A DNA stretch of 64,000 nucleotides from CAWEPK01 sp963835595 (lineage in GTDB: Bacteria > Desulfobacterota > Syntrophorhabdia > Syntrophorhabdales > WCHB1-27): positions 686,566 through 750,565 of the forward strand of contig CAWIGL010000003.1 of NCBI GenBank assembly GCA_963835595.1, read 5' to 3'. Below are positions 32,849 through 42,135 of this stretch, piece after piece. A program made the position numbers and the translations under genes. Each line of letters starts with the position of its first letter. Positions within the stretch are counted from its first letter, which is position 1. A model generated the notes under the pieces. The model worked only from the letters and a program-made list of their open reading frames with translations. It was not told the origin of the DNA and searched no databases.

Positions 32849-34783
32849 CTACGTCACGGCTTCGATCTCGGCCGTCGTGCTGTAATAGCCTGCCATGTCG
32901 CCGGATGTGGAGACGCTGCATTCCGTCAACTGATTGACGCCGCCCTTGCGCTTTATCCACGTGCCGTAAGCTATGGCTATGACGTCCTCCCGCACCTCGT
33001 CCGAAATGCGCGTCTCGACGACGAGGTCGCCTGCCTCAGTCCTTAACCTCGCCCGCGACCCGTTTTGAAGGCCCAGGGACTCTCCCGCCTTCGGATGGAC
33101 GACGGCAACGGGCATCTCAGGGTGCTCGTCCTCAAGGATGAGGGAGTTGAGCCACTTGCTGCTGAGGACCGAAAGGAGATGAAAAGGACGCTTGCGCTCC
33201 GGCGCAGGGGCAAGCCTGTCAACGAGCTCGAACCTCCCGGAAGGCGTCTTGAATATCCCGCCCTCGAAGGCCACCTGGGGCGCAATGGGGCAGCGGACGG
33301 GCGACTCCATGACCCTCTCCACCGTAAGCCCTGCCCGCTCCATAGGGGCCATCAGCCTTTTCAGCCATTCGATCGCCGTCCCCGCCATCGCATCCCCAAG
33401 GCCGCACCTGGCCGCAAGCTCCTGGACGATGCGCAGGTCCGATTTCGCCTCCCCGAGGGGCTCTATCGCGCGGTTGACCGGGCCTATCCAGTTGTGGCCC
33501 CACGAGACGACGATGTCGTCCTCCTCGAAGAACGTGGCTGCGGGCAGGAAGATGTCCGCGAGGTCCGCCGTGTCCGTCATGAAGTGGTCTACGACGACGA
33601 CGAAATCGAGGCTTTTCAGCGCCTTTATCACAGTGCGCGAATCCGGGCACGAGACGGCCGGGTTCGTGCCGTTGATCCAGATCATGCGGATGGGCGGGTC
33701 TTTCGCCTCAAGTATGCCCGGCCCGAGGCGCGGCTCCGCAATGAGCCGGTGATTGCGGGCGACGGGGGCCATCACCTTCGGGTCGAAATGGCGCCTCGTC
33801 GAGAAGCCGTGGTTGACTCCGCCCCCGGACTTGCCAATGTTGCCCGTCAGGCAGCCCAGGGCGTCGATCAAGCGGATCATGTCCGGGCCGTAGACCCACT
33901 TATTTATGCCGTAGCCGACGATGATCGACGCGGGCCGCACGCCGCCGTAAAGCCTGGCGAGGGCCTCTATGGTGGGGGCGTCAACGCCGCAGACAGCGCA
34001 TATCTCTTCCATGCCGACGGAGGCGGCCATCCCCTCGAACCTCTCGTACCCGGCCGAGTGCTCCTCGATGAAGGCACGGTCGATGAGGCCCGTCCTGATA
34101 AGCTCCTTCGCTACGCCGAGGGCCAGGAATCCGTCGGTCCCCGCCTTCGGCGAGATGTGCATGTCCGCGAGCGAGGCGGTCTTCGTTTTTATGGGATCGA
34201 CGAGGACAACCTTTGCGCCCTTCTTCTGGGCCTCTTTCAGCATGGGCACGATATGGACGCTGGACTTGACGGGGTCCTTCCCCCAGATGATGATAGCCTT
34301 GGCGTTGACGATATCGGACGGGTCGTTTCCGAGGCGCTCGCCCATGTCCGACTTCTGCGCGGCCATAGCCGACCCCGCGCACAGCGAGCCCTTCTGCATC
34401 GTCACCTCTCCGAGAAGGTTGAAGAACCTCCTGACGAGGTGCTTCGAGGCGCCCCACGAGGCGGACCGCTGGAAGTGCATGATCGACGGGTCGCCGTATT
34501 TGTCCTTGAAGAAGGCGATCTTCTCCGCTATCGTGTCGAGGGCCTCGTCCCACGATATGCGCGCCCATCCGGCCGCCTTCCCCGTTTTTTTCATGGGGTA
34601 GAGCGCCCTGTGGGGGCTGTAGACGCGGGACGGGTACTTGTAGCCCCGGGCGCAGAGGAAGCCGCGCGTGAAGCCGTGGTCCGGGTTGCCCCTCACGGAG
34701 ACCATGCGGCCGTCCTCCACTTCGACGACCATGCCGCAATTGTCCGGGCAGTCGTCGGCGCAGGTAGTTATGACGGACTTCAC
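32849..34783 (-). CDS. Molybdopterin oxidoreductase (DMSO reductase family)
   Basis: A 644-aa catalytic subunit with an N-terminal 4Fe-4S site CADDCPDNC with the fourth Cys in GFLCARGYKYP. The bis-MGD core includes SWDEALDTIAEKIAFFKDKYG, KGSLCAGSAMAAQK (the cysteine is a possible Mo ligand), IIWGKDPVKSS, VDPIKTKTASLADMHI and NPAVSCPDS. No TAT signal or partner subunits are seen, so it is probably cytoplasmic. GTG 34783 with GGAGGTG seven bases upstream fixes the start. It lies 25 bp after livF. The substrate cannot be read from sequence. Confidence 0.88.
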   Translation of the reverse strand: MKSVITTCADDCPDNCGMVVEVEDGRMVSVRGNPDHGFTRGFLCARGYKYPSRVYSPHRALYPMKKTGKAAGWARISWDEALDTIAEKIAFFKDKYGDPSIMHFQRSASWGASKHLVRRFFNLLGEVTMQKGSLCAGSAMAAQKSDMGERLGNDPSDIVNAKAIIIWGKDPVKSSVHIVPMLKEAQKKGAKVVLVDPIKTKTASLADMHISPKAGTDGFLALGVAKELIRTGLIDRAFIEEHSAGYERFEGMAASVGMEEICAVCGVDAPTIEALARLYGGVRPASIIVGYGINKWVYGPDMIRLIDALGCLTGNIGKSGGGVNHGFSTRRHFDPKVMAPVARNHRLIAEPRLGPGILEAKDPPIRMIWINGTNPAVSCPDSRTVIKALKSLDFVVVVDHFMTDTADLADIFLPAATFFEEDDIVVSWGHNWIGPVNRAIEPLGEAKSDLRIVQELAARCGLGDAMAGTAIEWLKRLMAPMERAGLTVERVMESPVRCPIAPQVAFEGGIFKTPSGRFELVDRLAPAPERKRPFHLLSVLSSKWLNSLILEDEHPEMPVAVVHPKAGESLGLQNGSRARLRTEAGDLVVETRISDEVREDVIAIAYGTWIKRKGGVNQLTECSVSTSGDMAGYYSTTAEIEAVT

Positions 34784-34808
34784 GCGAACACCTCCAATAT
34801 AGAGAACG

Positions 34809-35514
34809 CTATGCCTCGATGCCGAGGTAGCGGACGAATATCTCCTTGCGGCCCTCAAGCTCTTGCCGGGTCGCGGTATGCTCGATCTTTCCCTTTACCA
34901 TGAAGTAGACGCGGTCCGAGAGGGCGAGGGCAAAGGGGACCTTCTCCTCGACCAGCAGTATCGTCATGCCGAGATCGTTGAGCCTCTTTATGATCCCCTT
35001 GAGGCTCGATACGAAGAGCGGCATCAGGCCGGTAGTCGGCTCGTCCAGGAGGAGCACTTGAGGCCCTTTGAGGATCGGCCCGAGAGATGGCGAGGGCCTG
35101 CTGCTCTCCCCCGCTCAGCGACCACGCCTTCTGGCCGAGCCTCCCCTTCAGGTTGGGGAAGAGGTCGAAGACCGTATCCAGCCCGTCCCCGGAGGCCTTG
35201 CCGACCATGCCCGTCTTCAGGTTTTCAAAGACGGTCATCTTCGGGAAAAGGCGCCTCCCCTGGGGCACGTAGGCGATGCCCATCCGCGCGATCCTGTACG
35301 TCTCCCGGCCCGCTATCTCCGCATCGCCCAGCGTTATGCTCCCCGATTTCGGCTTGATGAAGCCCATTATCGTGTTGAGGGTCGTCGTCTTCCCCGCCCC
35401 GTTCCGGCCCAAAAGCGATACGATTTCTCCCTTTTCGAGGTGGAGGGAGACCCCCTGGAGGATATGGCTCTTGCCGTAATACGTGTGGACGTCCCGGACA
35501 TGCAGCAGGCTCAT
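34809..35514 (-). CDS. livF: Branched-chain amino acid-type ABC ATPase LivF (one frame break)
   Basis: Cytoplasmic ATPase of a Liv/HAAT importer. The first part shows Walker A GRNGAGKTTTLNTIMG, the Q-loop region YVPQGRRLFPKMTVFENL and the signature LSGGEQQALAIS. A one-base gain (or two-base loss) near 35080-35090 shifts the frame. It resumes as ILKGPQVLLLDEPTTGLMP (Walker B) and ends RYLGIEA. Combined length of about 234 aa is normal. It overlaps livG by four bases. Confidence 0.9.
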
Positions 35515-36269
35515 ACGGACTCCCCGATGTAGAGCCGCTGCACCTCTTCGTTGCTGCCTATGATGTCGCATGTGCCTTCCGCGATGACGCGGCCGAAGCT
35601 CAGGACGGTCAGGTTGTGGCAGAGCCGCAGTATCAGGTCCATATCGTGCTCTATGAGGAGTATCGACATATGCTTCGACAGGCGTTCGACCAGCTCGACG
35701 ATGGCGTCCGCCTCCTTCGGCCCGACCCCCTGCGTAGGCTCGTCGAGTAAGAGGATGGACGGTCCGGTGCTCAGTGCCATAGCGATCTCCAGGACCTTCT
35801 GGTCGCCGTAGGAGAGGTTCGAGGCGAGGTCCTTCATCTTGTCCTGGAGGCCGACGAGGGCGCATATCTCCTCCGTCCTCTCCCTCGCCCCTTTCAGCCT
35901 CTCCGCGCGCGAGAAGAAAAGGCTGCCTTCCTTTGCCTGCCTATAGACGCCGACCCACACAGAGTCGAATACGGTCATCTCGGGGAAAACGAAGGTGAGC
36001 TGGAAGGTCCGACCGAGGCCCTTGCGGCAGATCATATGGGGCGGCAGGCCGGTTATCTCCTCCCCTTTGAGGAATATGCGTCCCGAGCTCGCCTTCAGCT
36101 CCCCTGTTATGAGGTTGAAGAGCGTCGTTTTCCCCGCGCCGTTCGGACCGATCACGCCCCTGATCTCCCCCTTGCTTACCGATGTGGAGACCCCGTCCAC
36201 GGCAGCGAGACCCCCGAAGTGGCGCGATACGTTGACGATCTCAAGGAGCCCGTCGTTCCCGGCCGTCAT
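35511..36269 (-). CDS. livG: ABC ATPase LivG
   Basis: A 252-aa ATPase paired with LivF. Walker A is GPNGAGKTTLFNLITG, signature LSYGDQKVLEIAMAL and Walker B ILLLDEPTQGVG, and the H-loop is in LLIEHDMDLIL. It has the Liv-specific RTFQLTFVFPEMTVFDSV segment. ATG 36269 overlaps the livM stop by four bases. Confidence 0.94.
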   Translation of the reverse strand: MTAGNDGLLEIVNVSRHFGGLAAVDGVSTSVSKGEIRGVIGPNGAGKTTLFNLITGELKASSGRIFLKGEEITGLPPHMICRKGLGRTFQLTFVFPEMTVFDSVWVGVYRQAKEGSLFFSRAERLKGARERTEEICALVGLQDKMKDLASNLSYGDQKVLEIAMALSTGPSILLLDEPTQGVGPKEADAIVELVERLSKHMSILLIEHDMDLILRLCHNLTVLSFGRVIAEGTCDIIGSNEEVQRLYIGESV

Positions 36270-37198
36270 TTTGCGCCCCTTTCGAGGATGTAGCCGAGTA
36301 TCCCCTTTCTCGACACCTTGAGGATGACGAGGACGAGGACGCCGAAAAGCAGGAGGTAATAGGTGAACCATGCGCTCACGTAATACTGGAAGAGCGACAT
36401 GAGCACCGCCCCTATCCACGGCCCGGCGAGCGTGCCCAGCCCGCCCACGAGGCACCAGACGACGGGCAGGACCGACCAGTAAAAGGAGAAATAGTCGGCC
36501 GACGTGTAGCGGAGCGTTAGTGCGTAGAGGGCGCCTGCGAGCGACCCGAGGCCCGCGGAGATGACGAAGGCAATCAGCTTGTACCGCAGCACGTCGTATC
36601 CGAGGAAGCGCACGCGCCGTTCGTTCTCCCTTATCGAGACGAATATCTTGCCGAGCGGCGCAGTAACGATGCGCTCCAGGAAGATATAGGACAGGGCCAA
36701 AAAGAGGAGCACGAAGTAGTAGTTGGCGAGTGGGTGGTAGAGGGAAAGGGTCACGCCGCCGAATGTGAAGGGCGGCACGCTCGCGGTCAGGCCGTCGTCG
36801 CCGCCCGTCAGCCACGTGAGGTCCATGGCGAGGAGGTGGAAGACGGCCGATATGATGGCGGTCACTATGACGAAGTACGCCTCCGACAGCCGGACGCAGA
36901 CGACCCCGACCAGGACGGAAAAGAAAAGCCCGCTTACGACGCCGCACGCAAGCGACGTTATAAGGCCCGTCTTCAGGTGGATGATCGCCAGGATCGCCCC
37001 GTACGCGCCGACGCCGAAGAAGATGGAGTGACCCAGGCTGCACTGCTTCGTCAGGCCCAGACAGACGTCGTAGCCCATCGCGAAGATGGAGAAGATCATC
37101 ATCTGGATCATGAGGGAGCGCGCGCCGGCGGGCAGAAGGATTCCGAGCACCGCGAATAGCGCTAGGGCAGCGAGTGCGAAGGTCCGCCGGTCTGCCAT
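36266..37198 (-). CDS. livM: ABC permease LivM
   Basis: A 310-aa inner-membrane permease with about nine helices. It shows MGYDVCLGLTKQCSLGHSIFFGVGAYGAIL and the coupling region SIRENERRVRFLGYDVLRYKLIAFVISAGLGSLAGALYA. It starts immediately after the livH stop. Confidence 0.93.
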   Translation of the reverse strand: MADRRTFALAALALFAVLGILLPAGARSLMIQMMIFSIFAMGYDVCLGLTKQCSLGHSIFFGVGAYGAILAIIHLKTGLITSLACGVVSGLFFSVLVGVVCVRLSEAYFVIVTAIISAVFHLLAMDLTWLTGGDDGLTASVPPFTFGGVTLSLYHPLANYYFVLLFLALSYIFLERIVTAPLGKIFVSIRENERRVRFLGYDVLRYKLIAFVISAGLGSLAGALYALTLRYTSADYFSFYWSVLPVVWCLVGGLGTLAGPWIGAVLMSLFQYYVSAWFTYYLLLFGVLVLVILKVSRKGILGYILERGAK

Positions 37199-38068
37199 TT
37201 ACCGCTCCGCGCCTCCGAAAAGTCCCCTCGGCCTTACCATGAGGACTGCGACCATAATGATGAAGATCGCGGCCTTCGACTGTGTCGGGCTGAGCACGCA
37301 CGTTATGACGCCTTCCAGCGAGCAAAGGCCGAGGGCGGCAATAAGCGTCCCTCCGAGGCTCCCCATCCCGCCGATGATGACGACGATGAAGGCGAGAAGG
37401 GCGACGTCGTTGCCCATGAGATAGGACACCTGCGTCACCGGGGCTGCCAGCACGCCGCCAACAGCGGCGAGGACGCTTCCCAGCACGAAGGTCGATATGA
37501 GCACCTTACTCGTGTCTATGCCCATCGCAGCGGCCATGTCCCTGTCCTGGATCGAAGCCCTTATAAGGATGCCGTAGGGCGTCCGGTAGAGGAAAAGCCA
37601 GATGGCGGCGATGATCGCGACGGAGATGGCGGCTATAAGGAACCTGTAGCCCGGATAATCGACGCCCAGGAAATAGAAGGAGACCGGCCAGGGATCGACC
37701 ATTTTTTTGGGGATGCCCCCGTACCAGGCGAGCGCCGCCTGCTGGAGGATGAAGGAGATGCCCACGGTAGCGATCATCGTTACCGCGGGGTAGCCCTCGT
37801 AGGGCCGCAGGATGAACCGCTCGATGGGCGCCGCGATGAGGGCGATGATGACGGGCACGACCAGAAGCGCCAGCCAGAAGTTGCCGAGCAGCGGGAAAAG
37901 CGAAAAGCCCAGGACGGCGCCCAGCATGTAGATGTCCCCGTGGGCCATGTTGACTATGCCCATCACGCCGAAGATGAGGGAAAGGCCGAGCGATATGAGG
38001 GCTATTATAAGCCCCCATATCAACCCGTTCATCAGAAGAAAGAGTATGTTGAGGAGCCAGTCAGGCAT
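37199..38068 (-). CDS. livH: ABC permease LivH
   Basis: A 289-aa permease. It shows GLSLIFGVMGIVNMAHGDIYMLGAVLGF and the coupling helix ASIQDRDMAAAMGIDTSKV. I start at ATG 38068; upstream residues in this frame overlap the remnant substrate-binding-protein gene. The ribosome binding site is weak, so translation may depend on the short upstream frame. Confidence 0.92.
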   Translation of the reverse strand: MPDWLLNILFLLMNGLIWGLIIALISLGLSLIFGVMGIVNMAHGDIYMLGAVLGFSLFPLLGNFWLALLVVPVIIALIAAPIERFILRPYEGYPAVTMIATVGISFILQQAALAWYGGIPKKMVDPWPVSFYFLGVDYPGYRFLIAAISVAIIAAIWLFLYRTPYGILIRASIQDRDMAAAMGIDTSKVLISTFVLGSVLAAVGGVLAAPVTQVSYLMGNDVALLAFIVVIIGGMGSLGGTLIAALGLCSLEGVITCVLSPTQSKAAIFIIMVAVLMVRPRGLFGGAER

Positions 38069-38075
38069 GGTCTTG

Positions 38076-38168
38076 TCAGAACTGCTCCTTCGCCTGTCCG
38101 TAGGCAACCATATTCATGCCGATAAGCAGCGCCGTCGCGACGGCAATGACAGCGATCAGTTTTTTCAT
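38076..38168 (-). pseudogene. Remnant of the Liv substrate-binding protein gene
   Basis: With GGAGG six bases before ATG, this 30-codon frame encodes a complete signal peptide (MKKLIAVIAVATALLIGMNM) and mature start ending AKEQF, then TGA. Liv-type binding proteins commonly begin their mature chain in this way, and a binding-protein gene normally stands first in such operons. The remaining 350 or so codons are missing, and livH starts 7 bp later. It is either a real internal deletion or an assembly collapse. Confidence 0.65.
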
Positions 38169-38354
38169 GCGCATCCTCCAAGCGGGTTATTTGTCTATGC
38201 TTGCCGAGGTCCTCGATTAATGGTGCTTAATTACATTAAATTGTATTTAATTTGTCAAGAGTTTCTCTCGCAGATTTTCCTTTACTTTAAATGGAAAACA
38301 TCCTATTCATATTATCGCAAACACGCGCCGAAATAAAGCGAAGAAAGGATCGTC

Positions 38355-39518
38355 ATGCCGAAGCCTGCGTCGAGAGTAGAAAAAATCCCGCCTTACCTTT
38401 TTGCCCGTATCGACAAGAAGAAGGCGGAGGCGCGCGCCAGGGGGATCGACCTCGTCGATCTGGGCGTCGGGGACCCCGACATCCCCACTCCGCCCCATAT
38501 CGTGAAGGCGATGCAGGAGGCGTTGAAGAACCCGAAGAACCACAGATATCCCGACTACGAGGGGACGCCCGCCCTGCGGCGGGCGGCGGCAGAATGGTTT
38601 TTCAAGCGGTACGGCGTCAAGCTCGACCCGGACAGGGAGGTGCTCATCCTCATCGGCTCGAAGGAGGGCATAGCCCACCTGCCCTGGGCCTACCTGGAGG
38701 AAGGCGACACAGCCCTCATCCCTTCGCCCGGATACCCCGTTTACAAGGTCATGTCGCTCCTTGCAGGCGGGACGCCCTATATGATGCCGCTGCGGGAAGA
38801 GAACGAGTTCAGGCCCGTCTTCGACGACATCCCTGAAGATGTGAAGAGAAAGGCCAGGATATGCTTCCTCAACTACCCGAACAACCCGACCGGCGCTTAC
38901 GGGGACGACGCGCTCTACGAAAAGGCGATTGATTTCGCCGGCAAGTACGAGATACTTATTTGCCACGACGCGGCGTACAGCGAGCTGACCTACGACGGCT
39001 ACACGGCAAAGAGCATCCTTGAGTTCGACAGGGAGAAGCGCTATTCCATCGAGTTCCTCTCCCTCTCCAAGACTTACTGCATGACAGGCTGGAGGGTCGC
39101 CTTCGCAGTAGGCAACGCGGAGGCCATAGAGAACCTCGGAAAGCTCAAGACGAACATCGACTCAGGGGTCTTCCTTGCGATCCAGGAGGCGGCGGTCACC
39201 GCGCTGTCGGGCAGCCAGGACTGCGTGCGGGAGATGAAGGAGATCTTCCAAAGGAGGCGCGACCTGGCCGTGGACGGCCTTACCTCCGCAGGCATCAGGG
39301 TGCGCAAGCCGCGCGCCACGTTCTACATATGGGCGCACGTCCCGAAAGGTTACACGTCGGCCGCATTCGCCGAGATGCTGATAGAGAAGACGGGCGTCGT
39401 CGTCACGCCCGGAAGCGGCTTCGGCGAAGAGGGCGAAGGCTATTTCAGGGTCTCCATAACGGCCTCCGAAGAGCGCATCCTGGAGGCCGCGGAGCGGCTG
39501 CGGAAGCTGAACCTGTAA
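38355..39518 (+). CDS. dapL: LL-diaminopimelate aminotransferase
   Basis: A 387-aa fold-type I PLP enzyme that converts tetrahydrodipicolinate directly to LL-DAP for lysine and peptidoglycan. It shows RIDKKKAEARARGIDLVDLGVGDPDIPTP, HRYPDYEGTPALRRAAAEWF, NYPNNPTGA, the PLP lysine SLSKTYCMTGWRVAFAVG, and VVVTPGSGFGEEGEGYFRVSIT. Genus-level distinction from other class I aminotransferases relies on the KIPPYLFARIDKKK start typical of DapL. Confidence 0.9.
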   Translation: MPKPASRVEKIPPYLFARIDKKKAEARARGIDLVDLGVGDPDIPTPPHIVKAMQEALKNPKNHRYPDYEGTPALRRAAAEWFFKRYGVKLDPDREVLILIGSKEGIAHLPWAYLEEGDTALIPSPGYPVYKVMSLLAGGTPYMMPLREENEFRPVFDDIPEDVKRKARICFLNYPNNPTGAYGDDALYEKAIDFAGKYEILICHDAAYSELTYDGYTAKSILEFDREKRYSIEFLSLSKTYCMTGWRVAFAVGNAEAIENLGKLKTNIDSGVFLAIQEAAVTALSGSQDCVREMKEIFQRRRDLAVDGLTSAGIRVRKPRATFYIWAHVPKGYTSAAFAEMLIEKTGVVVTPGSGFGEEGEGYFRVSITASEERILEAAERLRKLNL

Positions 39519-39546
39519 GGGCCGGCGCGCCGCGAATAGACATACC

Positions 39547-40134
39547 TTGATCGCTTCATCCGATATCCTGGGGAAAAGGACCATCATCGCGGGCGACGTC
39601 AACACGGGCAAAACAACGCTCACAAGGACGCTCCTCGATGCGCTGTGCGCCGGCGGCCTGGCGCGCCGCATCGCAGTCATCGACATGGCCCCGGAAATCC
39701 CTCCCGAAATCGTCGCCGCTCGCGGCCTTAAGGGCGTCGGCGGGAAGCTCGCGCCCCTTCCCGAGGGCGTATCCTGTCTTTCCGCAGACATCCGCGCCCC
39801 CAGGCTGACTTCCAGGACGGACGCCGAAGCCATCCTCGCTGCGCAAGAGAACAGGGCAAAAATCGACCGGCTTTTTGAGACATACGGCGGGGCCGGGCGG
39901 GACATCCTTATCATCAATGACCTGAGCATCTACCTCCAGGCGGGCCGCGCCGAACAGTTGGTCCGCCGGATGGCGCCCGCCTCGACGGTGGTGGCCAACG
40001 GCTACTACGGCAGCGCCCTGGGCGGCGGCGCGTTGTCCAGACACGAGGCGGAGGAGATGGGGAAGGTGATGGCGGCCTTCGACGTGCGCGTGCGCACCCC
40101 TGTCGCATCGATCGAAGAGGCGCTCAGGGGATAA
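39547..40134 (+). CDS. P-loop NTPase, unknown role
   Basis: A 195-aa protein with Walker A AGDVNTGKTTLTRTLL and a Walker B-like AVIDMAPEIPP. A later hydrophobic strand DILIINDLSIYLQAG may be a second acidic site. It lacks G-protein NKxD. It starts with TTG 39547, since no ATG precedes the P-loop. It may be a kinase or nucleotide-dependent switch. It lies 28 bp after dapL. Confidence 0.65.
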   Translation: MIASSDILGKRTIIAGDVNTGKTTLTRTLLDALCAGGLARRIAVIDMAPEIPPEIVAARGLKGVGGKLAPLPEGVSCLSADIRAPRLTSRTDAEAILAAQENRAKIDRLFETYGGAGRDILIINDLSIYLQAGRAEQLVRRMAPASTVVANGYYGSALGGGALSRHEAEEMGKVMAAFDVRVRTPVASIEEALRG

Positions 40135-40159
40135 CGCGGCGGGCTGCGCGCCCCTTATT

Positions 40160-40345
40160 TCAGGGCGCGGCGTCCTGCCTGAAGAAATTGGTAAGGAACT
40201 CGGCGTCCTTGGGGGAAAGGTCGAACTTGAAAACGGCCTCCTCCACGAGGCGGTAGAGGGGCTGCCCGCCCCGCTCCCCGCGGGCGGCGGATATCCATTT
40301 GATCGCTCTTCTCAGGTCCTCCCCTTCCGGCAGCGGATAGGTCAT
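40160..40345 (-). CDS. Small conserved-looking protein
   Basis: A 61-aa protein: MTYPLPEGEDLRRAIKWIS, then LYRLVEEAVFKFDLSPKDAEFL, ending FRQDAAP. It looks helical and may be a small adaptor. Family not recognised. It converges on the P-loop gene. Confidence 0.5.
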   Translation of the reverse strand: MTYPLPEGEDLRRAIKWISAARGERGGQPLYRLVEEAVFKFDLSPKDAEFLTNFFRQDAAP

Positions 40346-40735
40346 AAGGGATTATACGTCGAAGCCGGTCCCTTGCGCAAGATATCTTTCTCCGTGCTCC
40401 GGCAAAACGCATTTCGGAAATTTCATCTTAAGGGAGGGGAGATACGTCCCTGAAACACGCATCACGGAGCGTTGCGGCCCGCGAAACGTGAAGTGATATG
40501 ACGCGGGCACCCCGCTAAGGCAGGTTGTTCAGGAGCCTTAAGCGTCCGCCTTTTGAAAAAAGGCGGTGCTGCGAGTCGCTCGTACCCTCTCTTACTCTTT
40601 CGTCTCGCAGCAAGCGAAGCGAAGCCTTACGCTGATCGGGAGCGTAGTGCCGGCGTGTGAAGGGAGCGTATCCCCCTCCCTTCTCCACGCTCAGGTTCAA
40701 ATGCGTTTGCCCCGGTTTCTGCGTCCCTGGGCGAT
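40346..40735. other. Intergenic region without a clear gene
   Basis: GC-rich with scattered short inverted segments around 40560-40680. No convincing coding frame, tRNA or promoter is seen. Confidence 0.4.
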
Positions 40736-40773
40736 AAAAAAAGGCCTTCGGCGGCTCAAGGCCGCCGAAGGCC
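40736..40773 (-). terminator. Intrinsic terminator of the DUF39 gene
   Basis: Minus strand: GGCCTTCGGCGGC pairs perfectly with GCCGCCGAAGGCC around a TTGA-type loop and is followed by a run of seven T. It lies 28 bp beyond the gene's stop. Confidence 0.9.
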
Positions 40774-40800
40774 GCATCCATCAGCTTCGGGGAGCATCAC

Positions 40801-42012
40801 CTAGGCGTGACGCCGGGGTTTCCGCTCCTCCAGGGTGTGCCCCTTCACCTGGGCGTCAGGCCCCGGCAAAAGCTCAACGGGACTCGTCAGCAAAAAGCTC
40901 CCGGCCTTTATCCACTCCTTCAGAAGGTCGGCTATCTCCTTCGCCTTCGAATAGCTTGAGATGGGGAAGGTACGCACTTCTTTGCCGTTCACCCTTATCA
41001 TGCCTTTTTTAAGCTCCGCGTAGCTCGCCTCGCCCAGGCTCTTCGATATCCTTTCCGGGTAATCGCCCCCGTAATCGACGACCTGCGTAAAGAGGTCCTT
41101 GTCCCTCCTGGACGTGAAATAGGCCATCTCCTCGTCGATGACGGGGATGGGGATGCCGATACCGACGATGAGCGTCGCCCCGTAGCCCGTGAAGCTCGCT
41201 CCCGCAAGGAAGTGGGGGCTCATCCGCTTGGCGTCGCCCGTGACCGCGAGCGTCCCTGAAGGCGCCCGCACCAGGCCGTCGGCGCTGCGCAGGCCGCCTG
41301 GGTTGTGCTGCGTGCCGTGGCCCGCGACGTAGCCAGCCCCGCCGCCTAAGAAGATGCGCGTCCCCATGCCGATGGTGCGGTATTTCGGGTCTTTCAAAAG
41401 CGGGGAGAGCTGCCCGGCGCTGCAATAGTTCGCGTTGCCGAGGTTCGGCTTCAACATGCCCATATACGTATAGATGACCTTGCCGGTGAGGTTGACCGCT
41501 ATGTTGTAGTTCTGGTAGCAGTTGCGCGGGTTGAAAAGCTGTGCCTCGTTCACCGTCTCCTTGTTTACGTAGGTCTCGATTTTTCTTCTGGGATAGCAGT
41601 CCGTCCCGTAGGCCGTCGCAGAAAGCTTAAGGTCTTTCCCGGCAACAAAATCCTCGATTACGTGGCCGCCGCCGTAGCTGAAGCTCCCCGGATAGACCTT
41701 GTTCCTGGGGTCGTCGTCCGCCATAGCGGTCGCGCCGATATAGACATCGACCGCGGCCAGACCCGTATAGCAGGGGACGTCGTTGAGCGTACACGTCCCG
41801 CCGCCGATCTTTATCCTCGGCTTCGAGTGGCCCAGGTTGAGGAACATGCCGCTTGAGCACATAGGCCCGAACGTGCCGGTGGTTACCACGTCAACAGTCT
41901 CGGCGGCCGCTTTTGTCCCCTTCTCATCGACAATATCGGCCATCTCCTCGGCGTTGACGACTACGGCCAGGCCTTTCTTGATCTTTTCGTTTATCTCTGC
42001 GATTGTCTTCAA
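40801..42012 (-). CDS. DUF39 homocysteine biosynthesis protein (L-aspartate semialdehyde sulfurtransferase type)
   Basis: A 403-aa protein of the DUF39/HcyBio family, which makes homocysteine from aspartate semialdehyde and sulfide in anaerobes and methanogens. Hallmarks are TTGTFGPMCSSGMFLNLGH, IGGGTCTLNDVPCYTGLAAVDVYIGAT, YGTDCYPRRKIET, GTRIFLGGGAGYVAGHGTQHNP and a C-terminal KVRTFPISS-like strand. Conserved cysteines probably carry the persulfide. It is the plain form without a CBS pair; the NIL/ferredoxin partner is not adjacent. Start is TTG 42012 behind AAGGAGG. It suits a sulfide-producing organism. Confidence 0.88.
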   Translation of the reverse strand: MKTIAEINEKIKKGLAVVVNAEEMADIVDEKGTKAAAETVDVVTTGTFGPMCSSGMFLNLGHSKPRIKIGGGTCTLNDVPCYTGLAAVDVYIGATAMADDDPRNKVYPGSFSYGGGHVIEDFVAGKDLKLSATAYGTDCYPRRKIETYVNKETVNEAQLFNPRNCYQNYNIAVNLTGKVIYTYMGMLKPNLGNANYCSAGQLSPLLKDPKYRTIGMGTRIFLGGGAGYVAGHGTQHNPGGLRSADGLVRAPSGTLAVTGDAKRMSPHFLAGASFTGYGATLIVGIGIPIPVIDEEMAYFTSRRDKDLFTQVVDYGGDYPERISKSLGEASYAELKKGMIRVNGKEVRTFPISSYSKAKEIADLLKEWIKAGSFLLTSPVELLPGPDAQVKGHTLEERKPRRHA

Positions 42013-42135
42013 TTATTTCCTCCTTCTCAAGATTATGGTGGTAACGGGTTAGTGCGCCCCTTTATCGGGGCCGCCCATTATCCATAATCTGTTCCAGGTC
42101 ATGATACCACCAAAGGAGGATTTAGATTCTGCCTT
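42013..42135 (-). ncRNA. Structured leader of the homocysteine gene (candidate riboregulator)
   Basis: The transcript start is followed by TCCTCCTT (42120-42113), an 8-base complement of the gene's Shine-Dalgarno AAGGAGGA (42025-42018). Directly after it TGGTGGTA (42112-42105) pairs with TACCACCA (42043-42036). The two helices would stack and sequester the start of translation. The enclosed 61 bases contain GCCCC-GATAAA-GGGGC. The structure does not match a riboswitch class I know. Confidence 0.6.

Noticed and set aside
33065..34903. A 612-codon plus-strand open frame opposite the molybdopterin oxidoreductase.
   Set aside because: It is the GC-rich antisense shadow of a gene with clear cofactor motifs; its own product has no domain and is arginine/aspartate-rich. 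The same holds for the long frames at 24081-25076 and 26919-27917.
42013..42135. SAM-I or SAH riboswitch upstream of the DUF39 gene.
   Set aside because: A GGCCCCGATAAA segment recalls the SAM-I core, but the P1-P4 arrangement and conserved junctions are missing. I call only a structured leader.
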